Assembly (NCBI GenBank): GCA_008360975.2
Contig: CM039183.1
Span: 75,965,850-76,029,849 of the forward strand
Reading direction: 5' to 3'
Source of the DNA: Lichenostomus cassidix
Taxonomy: Eukaryota > Chordata > Aves > Passeriformes > Meliphagidae
Length of the DNA: 64,000 nt
This document shows, one piece after another, positions 61,347-64,000 of this stretch (its first letter is position 1; every line of letters begins with the position of its first letter). Made by a program: the position numbers and the translations under genes. The notes below the pieces were generated by a model. The model did no database searches, had not been told where the DNA came from, and saw only the letters and a program-made list of their open reading frames with translations.

Positions 61347-61779
61347 CTGAGCTTTGAAAACAATCAGTCGGGCTGTGATGGGTAGGTGGGGTTTGGTGCA
61401 CAGGTTCAAAAGGAGTCTCCCCACTAAGAAAAACAGGAACTGTTTGCTGCCTGTCACCACACAGGGCTTCTGGGCTGTGGGGCAGCGATTTTGTTTTTTG
61501 AAAAGAGGAAAAGCAGCTTAAATAAACAAAATGACCCTTGAGACTTAATCACAGCTACTTATTATAGCTGACATTCACTGAAGGCTTTTTTTTTTCCCTT
61601 TTTTTTTTCTTCTTCTTTCTTTAGTGATCGCTTTAATATTTAAACCTGAGCTAGGAAAACAGGAACTGTAGGTGTGGAGGTGTTCCTTCACCCCCATTTG
61701 CATGCAGGCTGTTTTTTATTTAGCGGGTAGGTGTGTTCGGTGTGTGTGTGAGAGCAATTGAAGATGTCAGCAGTTTCCT

Positions 61780-61925
61780 AGAGCCGCTCTTGCTGACTCA
61801 CGTGTCTGGTGCAGCTTGGAGCTACCCTGGCTATAAACTATCCACAATGGGAGGCGCGGGCAGAGACACCGGCAGTGCCGAGCCGCTGTTCAAAGGTTAT
61901 TTTCGGTTCTCCGGTCGCTGCTTTG
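61780..61925 (+). promoter_or_regulatory. Candidate intronic alternative promoter
   Basis: A small patch richer in CpG than its surroundings contains TGACTCACGTG (overlapping AP-1 and E-box words, 61794-61804) and a TATAAA-like word in GGCTATAAAC (61829-61838). An ATG at 61847 opens a frame beginning MGGAGRDTGSAEPLFKG that closes at 61990. No good donor is seen within that frame. Only a candidate. Confidence 0.25.
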
Positions 61926-62093
61926 CTGTGGTTTTCTTCCCCAGTAACATCAAAACACACTGTCATTTTGCCAGGCTGCCATTCCTCTAGGTGCGGAGGG
62001 TAAAGTGGAAGTTCACTGTGCCACTGCAGAGGTTGCTCTCCAAGTGTGTTCTGATACTATGGATGGATGTTCAGCAGGCTAAACCTCTGGGGT

Positions 62094-62212
62094 TTAATTT
62101 TTTTGTTGGGGTTGGTTTTTTTGGGGGGAGTTTTGTTTGATTTTTTTTTTCTTTTGTTGGTTTGGCTTTGGTTTATGTTGGGTTTGGGTTTGTTTGGGTT
62201 TTTTTGTGACTG
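62094..62212. repeat. G/T-rich simple tract
   Basis: Runs of T with GG or GGG interruptions (TTGTTGGGGTTGG, GGGTTTGGGTTTG). It is the reverse-complement equivalent of the A/C-rich tracts at 49-140, 8106-8160 and 47706-47780. Confidence 0.85.
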
Positions 62213-64000
62213 GTGTGTTACCAAAAAATCCCCCTGAGCATAGTTCCAAATTTGGGTGTGACAACTCCAGCATATGAATTCTGTTTTCCTTTTCCAAATG
62301 CAAGCTGTGCTGGGGAGTCTCCTACCCTCCACCCCTTTTCATGGCAGAAGTCTTCTTTAAAGCCAGCAAGGAATTCTGATTAAACTTTGAAAAACCTGGA
62401 TTTAGCTATCTTTAATTTTCAAAATTTTGCCGTTTCTTAGTTTGGGTTTTACCTCCTGTATGGCAATATCCCTGGCTGCTAGCATAAAAGAATTCCTTCA
62501 TCTGCTCACACTCTGGTACAACTGCTTCTTTATTTACAGACTCTATTCTGATTACTCATAAGGATCCTAAAATGATAGCTGCTGCTGACTGATGATTTTT
62601 AACTGATCTTCTTGTTGTGGTGGGTTTTTTTTTTTCTTCCCTTCTTTCTTGTTTCTTTCTTAGCTGATCACAAAAGCCTTTGCAGAAGTGGAGTGAATTA
62701 GCCATCTGCAGTTCTGGATTTACTGTCAGGGAGTTTAGATTCGTAGTTGTCTTTTGTGTATTTTTCTTCTTCTTGTGGAATGGGGTGAAAAATTAGCGGT
62801 CTTTGAAAGTGTGATAAATAAAATCGGCTGCTATAGAGCAGGGTTTAATAACAAGGTGAGTTCTTGTCACTTGTTTTGTTTTTAGTCAACTACTTTGACC
62901 AGTAATGAATAGAAAACCACACTGAGAGCTTTATAACACATGAAGAAAATGGGTGTTCTTGGTTTCCGCCAATACAAATGACTCATCAGTATCAGTAGGG
63001 TTTTTACTTCTAATAATAAAACTGTGGAAGACCTTTAAAACGTGTGGTTTTGGCCCCTACTCTTAGTGAAAGGTTGGAAAATATTACTTTGAGATTTTTT
63101 TTTAAACTTAGGGAAGATTTAGTGATTTGCTGTGCAACAGTGAAACATCTTGTACCCTCCAAAGGAAATCTACTGGCACCACTGCGTGCAGTGTGAAAAT
63201 CTTCCCCTTTCCTCTCTCCTTTCAGTGTTTTGTATTTCACTTCAGAGTACTGCCGATCCTTAGCCTCAGTGTCAGAGATGCGCATCTGGAAAATATAATG
63301 TATTTGTGTCGAATGGGGGAAGACTTGGCACACTACCTCTTCTTGTTGAGCTGCTGTTCTCCACCTCTTTTCCAGTCTGGTAAAGACAGGAACAGTAAGA
63401 CTGCTGAGTGACCTGTATTGCTGTTTCAGCTGGGGTCAGACGATCTGGAGAGGAAAGTAAACAGAAAATAGGAGCTGAAACATAAATGACAACTGTAGGA
63501 TGTGTCTGTCACTACCTGGAAGGAAGTGCACATCTTCCAGTACTGAAAGTGATACTGAAAAAAGGGCAAATCACAAAGTGATCTATTAAATTATTTTATT
63601 TCTCTATCCCTCTCTTAAAAAGTAATAGTTTTCAAATCCTTTCAGCTGTTTACCTTTTTGTAAATATTCTGCACTGTGTTCAATGCAGTGAAGCAACCCC
63701 TAGCGCATCCTGCTTTTTCTTTGAAAGTGCCTTGTAGAGTGCGTGGTTACTTTGTTTTCACATAAGCAGAGCATGCCCCTCGTGGTGTTACAGTATATCA
63801 AATTTTAATTCTTTTATTCAAGGTATTGTACTTTTAATGATAGTCCAATCAGTGTCTCCTGATTTGCTGCATTAATATTTAGTGTTGCTATCTGTTTTCA
63901 AGTTGCCTATGTTGTTATAAGGTTTAAAGAATATACATGAGGCAGAGCCAGTATTTTCTTCCCTGTTAGAGTGAAAATTCCAACACTTATGAAGCCTCCA

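Larger units (their letters stand above)
57094..64000 (+). other. Probable 5' part of a large first intron
   Basis: After the donor GTGAGTG at 57094 the sequence is GC-rich to about 57.66 kb, then AT-rich to the end. No acceptor-flanked coding exon is convincing; open frames are at most 121 codons and lack family resemblance. Contents: a G-run-rich segment at 57130-57187, a TTGCGTAA C/EBP-type site at 57341-57348, T-rich runs at 61308-61346 and 61586-61620, a G/T-rich tract at 62094-62212, and a small CpG-richer patch at 61780-61925. Confidence 0.6.

Noticed and set aside
1..64000. Search for CRISPR arrays, prokaryotic operons, phage genes, tRNA or rRNA genes
   Set aside because: None seen. 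The window has vertebrate repeats, a CpG island and splice signals, and no dense coding.

Overview
This window reads as nuclear DNA of a bird. It contains no complete protein-coding gene that I can support. The evidence for a bird is the CR1-type LINE remnants in several states of decay, including one with the typical avian CR1 3' end at about 28.5-29.2 kb, together with an old amniote-type MIR SINE, low overall repeat density, and an AT-rich intergenic background broken by one CpG island. I cannot tell chicken, passerine or another lineage apart; the A/C-rich simple tracts lean weakly towards a passerine.

Layout: positions 1 to about 55 kb are intergenic or deep-regulatory sequence. Open frames there are mostly under 140 codons and show no family resemblance. 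The recognisable content is old transposon debris: CR1 on the plus strand at 11.3-12.7 kb, 28.5-29.2 kb and 45.9-46.25 kb; a short CR1-type reverse-transcriptase fragment on the minus strand at 15.7-15.95 kb; a short minus-strand CR1 tail at about 24.46 kb; and a long minus-strand CR1-superfamily LINE at about 30.2-32.8 kb. In that long element the ORF1 coiled coil and esterase, the end of the endonuclease, the reverse transcriptase and the 3' tail can each be placed. A MIR-type SINE lies at 38.8 kb and two palindromic DNA-transposon-like remnants at 33.4 and 53.7 kb. Several stretches with dense homeodomain, POU or nuclear-receptor sites (9.5-10.1, 34.6-34.9, 43.0, 45.28 and 54.9 kb) look like candidate distal enhancers.

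A CpG island of about 2.5 kb (about 55.13-57.66 kb) is the main functional landmark. It holds a nearly perfect alternating (CA/CG)n tract of about 490 bp. On one side of the tract are YY1- and ZNF143-like motifs; on the other are a perfect NRF1 site and a full CRE. After these comes a long GC-rich exon that appears non-coding, with CAG runs, a pyrimidine-rich block and upstream ORFs, ending at a good splice donor (exon end 57093, intron from 57094). From there to 64000 the window is most simply the start of a large first intron. The gene is probably transcribed on the plus strand and its coding exons lie beyond the window. I could not identify it, so no symbol is given.

I found no CRISPR array, operon, tRNA or rRNA gene, and no new biological system. 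The most unusual objects are the half-kilobase Z-DNA-prone tract inside the promoter island and the long decayed LINE that still has an open 164-codon esterase-like frame.
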